DNA of 64,000 bases from Roseateles_B sp041912595 (lineage in GTDB: Bacteria; Pseudomonadota; Gammaproteobacteria; Burkholderiales; Burkholderiaceae_C). The notes beneath the pieces were generated by a model, which made no database searches, was not told where the DNA came from, and saw only the letters and a program-made list of their open reading frames with translations. The position numbers and the translations under genes are program-made. This document shows positions 62,377 to 64,000 of this stretch, piece by piece. Within the stretch, counting starts at the first letter, position 1; the number at the start of each line of letters is the position of its first letter. The stretch is from positions 1-64,000 of the forward strand of contig JAYRMR010000009.1 in assembly GCA_041912595.1 (NCBI GenBank), given 5' to 3'.

Positions 62377-64000
62377 TTACGCCCTCTGTGCCCGCTCTTT
62401 GAACCCAAACCGGACGCGCGTGTTCATCGGCTCGACCGTCCGCTCCAGGTCCATGATGTAGTCGCCGAAGCGGTTGATGTGGATCGTTCTGTACGGTGAC
62501 AACCGAGCGAGCAGCTCTGGCGTGATCTCGAAGACGCCCTGCTCCTGCATCTTTTTCAGCACCGCGGTCATGCGGTGGACGTTGGCGAGGATGAGCATGT
62601 TGGCCACGAGATGGTTGTACTTGACCACCTTCACCTGCTCGTGCCGGACGTTCTCGGCCATGATCCCTTGACCGCCGAAGAAGGCCCAGCCGGCGAACTC
62701 GTGGAACTCCTCCGCCTTGTTGGTCTCGGCGTGGATGGTCTGGCGGAGGTCAGGCTCGTTGATGTAGCGCATCAGGAAGATGGTGCGGATGACGCGCCCC
62801 AGTTCTCTGAACGCGAAATACAGCTTGTTCTTCCGACTGGCGCTGCCCAGGCGCCGCAACAAGGTCGAGGGCCTGACCAAGCCGGCCTTGATGGACACGA
62901 CCACGCGCAGCATGTCCTCGTAGTGCCGCTCGATCAGGTCCCAATCGATGGTGCGGCCTGAGAACAGCGGCTCAATGTTCTGGTAACGCACATCCTTGTT
63001 GGGCTTGAAGAACGTCAGGTCCTTGATGTTGCGGATGCGCGGCATCAGCTCGATGCCCAACAGGTGGGACAGCGCAAAAACGGGCGTGCTCTGCGCCTGG
63101 GTGTCGCCATGGACCGTGTCCGGCTTGATGTCCGAATCGTTGCTCATGAGACCATCGAGGATGTAGGTGGCCTCGTACACGCCACAGGGGATGAAGGAGC
63201 TGAACAGCGCCATATAGGTGTCCGAGACGTGGAAGTAGCCGATGGCGCCATAGCCGCCGTAGCGGATGTGGTACTCGGACATCAGGTTCTTCTCGTACAT
63301 CGACCACTTCGTGCCGTCGGCGGCGACATGCTTTCCCGTTCCCCAAAACCGCGGCAGCGCAAACCGATTGAACGCGTTGATGACCTTGGTGATCGCCTTG
63401 TCCAGGCGATCCTCCGTCACATGGTGCAGGTTCAGCCAGGCAATCTGCTTGCGCGACATGCCCTTGAGGCTTCGCGCGGTCTGGCTGGCGCCCATATTGC
63501 AGCCGTAGCAAAACAGTGTCGCGATGAAGCGGGCTCGCGGATCCTCCAGCCGGCTCTCGTGGCCTGACAGCGGCTTGAAGAGCCTGTGCAGGTTGAGCCA
63601 CTGCTCGACCTCCGTCAGGACGTCAATGATGTTGTTAAGCCCCAGCGCATCGTTGATCGCCTGGTCAAGCGCCTTGAGCTGAGGCGGCTCCTCGACCTTG
63701 TCGGTCTTGCGGATGATGAGGCCGGTCGGACCCCAGGCAACGGAGTCATTCTTGGGAAACGCCCGGTCGGTGGTCAGGGTCGCCTCCGTAAGCCGATCCT
63801 GCAACTGCGCGACGAAGGACGCGCCGTCGTGCGCCAGGTTCAACAGCTTGGTGTAGAGCGGCATCTCGGCCTGGAAGCGCTCGTCGTCCATGAAGTGCGC
63901 GCGATAGTCGTCGTACTGGTCACTGTGCGGAACAAACAGGTCGCCCGACTGCAGCTCCTCGAAGATCCTCATGAAGACCATCAGCTCAAGGTACTTGCGA
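62377..64000 (-). CDS. tnpA: Tn3 family transposase TnpA, C-terminal part
   Basis: The frame is open to the window edge, giving about 540 residues of a protein usually near 1000. The visible part holds the DDE catalytic domain: first Asp in HVAADGTKW, second in DTVHGDTQAQSTPVFALSHLLG, and the Glu in NKAEEFHEFAGWAFFGGQG. LGIELMPRIRNIKDLTFF and FRELGRVIRTIFLMRYI are typical of Tn3 transposases. It ends at 62377, 70 bp inside the putative terminal repeat. No frameshift is seen, so the transposase may be functional. Confidence 0.9.
   Translation of the reverse strand, partial: RKYLELMVFMRIFEELQSGDLFVPHSDQYDDYRAHFMDDERFQAEMPLYTKLLNLAHDGASFVAQLQDRLTEATLTTDRAFPKNDSVAWGPTGLIIRKTDKVEEPPQLKALDQAINDALGLNNIIDVLTEVEQWLNLHRLFKPLSGHESRLEDPRARFIATLFCYGCNMGASQTARSLKGMSRKQIAWLNLHHVTEDRLDKAITKVINAFNRFALPRFWGTGKHVAADGTKWSMYEKNLMSEYHIRYGGYGAIGYFHVSDTYMALFSSFIPCGVYEATYILDGLMSNDSDIKPDTVHGDTQAQSTPVFALSHLLGIELMPRIRNIKDLTFFKPNKDVRYQNIEPLFSGRTIDWDLIERHYEDMLRVVVSIKAGLVRPSTLLRRLGSASRKNKLYFAFRELGRVIRTIFLMRYINEPDLRQTIHAETNKAEEFHEFAGWAFFGGQGIMAENVRHEQVKVVKYNHLVANMLILANVHRMTAVLKKMQEQGVFEITPELLARLSPYRTIHINRFGDYIMDLERTVEPMNTRVRFGFKERAQRA

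Larger units (their letters stand above)
62262..64000 (-). mobile_element. right end of a Tn3-family transposon
   Basis: The element consists of the terminal repeat, about 70 bp of non-coding DNA, and the 3' part of a Tn3-type transposase. It runs past the window edge. Its base composition looks lower in GC than the flanking chromosome. It disrupts fumC and borders the proposed biosynthetic cluster. Passenger and resolvase genes, if any, lie outside. Confidence 0.8.

Overview
The window is high-GC DNA with dense, overlapping genes. The gene content fits a beta-proteobacterium of the order Burkholderiales, perhaps the Roseateles/Mitsuaria/Rubrivivax group: a nosZRDFYL cluster with a Tat-exported NosZ, an assimilatory nitrate operon controlled by an ANTAR protein, secreted peptidases with PPC tails, and a cytosolic Cys-rich copper-storage protein. 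The taxonomic placement is inference. No rRNA, tRNA or CRISPR array was seen.

Layout. 1-9575: the 3' end of a DegP/DegQ protease, a TolB-propeller amidohydrolase, a two-gene ABC importer with a structured leader, a His-rich UreE-like metal-binding protein and a PHB-depolymerase-like esterase. 9704-14320: two secreted proteins, an M4 peptidase and an HEETH-containing protein, each ending in Ig-like and PPC domains. 14612-25039: assimilatory nitrate reduction (nasT, an ANTAR leader with two AAAGGC hairpins and an attenuator, nrtABC, nirBD, nasA, cobA). 25092-39407: a membrane c-di-GMP phosphodiesterase, then the denitrification genes nosZ-R-D-F-Y-L plus a second NosL-like gene, with a divergent cytochrome c and nosX across an FNR/DNR-type box. 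39463-42154: a PAS-AraC regulator and an M64 peptidase with the same PPC tail.

42508-61001 is the most interesting part. It looks like a biosynthetic cluster for a tropone-type, probably sulfur-containing metabolite, related to the tda genes for tropodithietic acid. It has a dedicated DAHP synthase, a PaaZ-like protein whose dehydrogenase half has lost its catalytic residues while the MaoC hydratase half is intact, a truncated prephenate-dehydratase-like protein (TdaC-like), an acyl-CoA dehydrogenase-fold flavoprotein without the usual catalytic Glu (TdaE-like), a hot-dog thioesterase (TdaD-like) and a glutathione transferase (TdaB-like). Next to the transferase lie a PLP-dependent C-S lyase and a class I glutamine-amidotransferase-fold protein. 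Together they could form a glutathione-to-thiol module: conjugate, remove gamma-Glu, cleave C-S. A tripartite drug efflux pump heads the same operon. AraC, TetR and LuxR-solo regulators and a copper-storage protein complete the locus. A lux-box-like inverted repeat precedes the thioesterase/flavoprotein/PDT-like operon.

The right edge is a Tn3-family transposon (62262 to beyond the window) that has cut off the 5' end of a fumC gene. Three secreted PPC-domain proteins, one of them 28 kb from the others, share the upstream element TGCGTACAAG, which suggests a common regulator.
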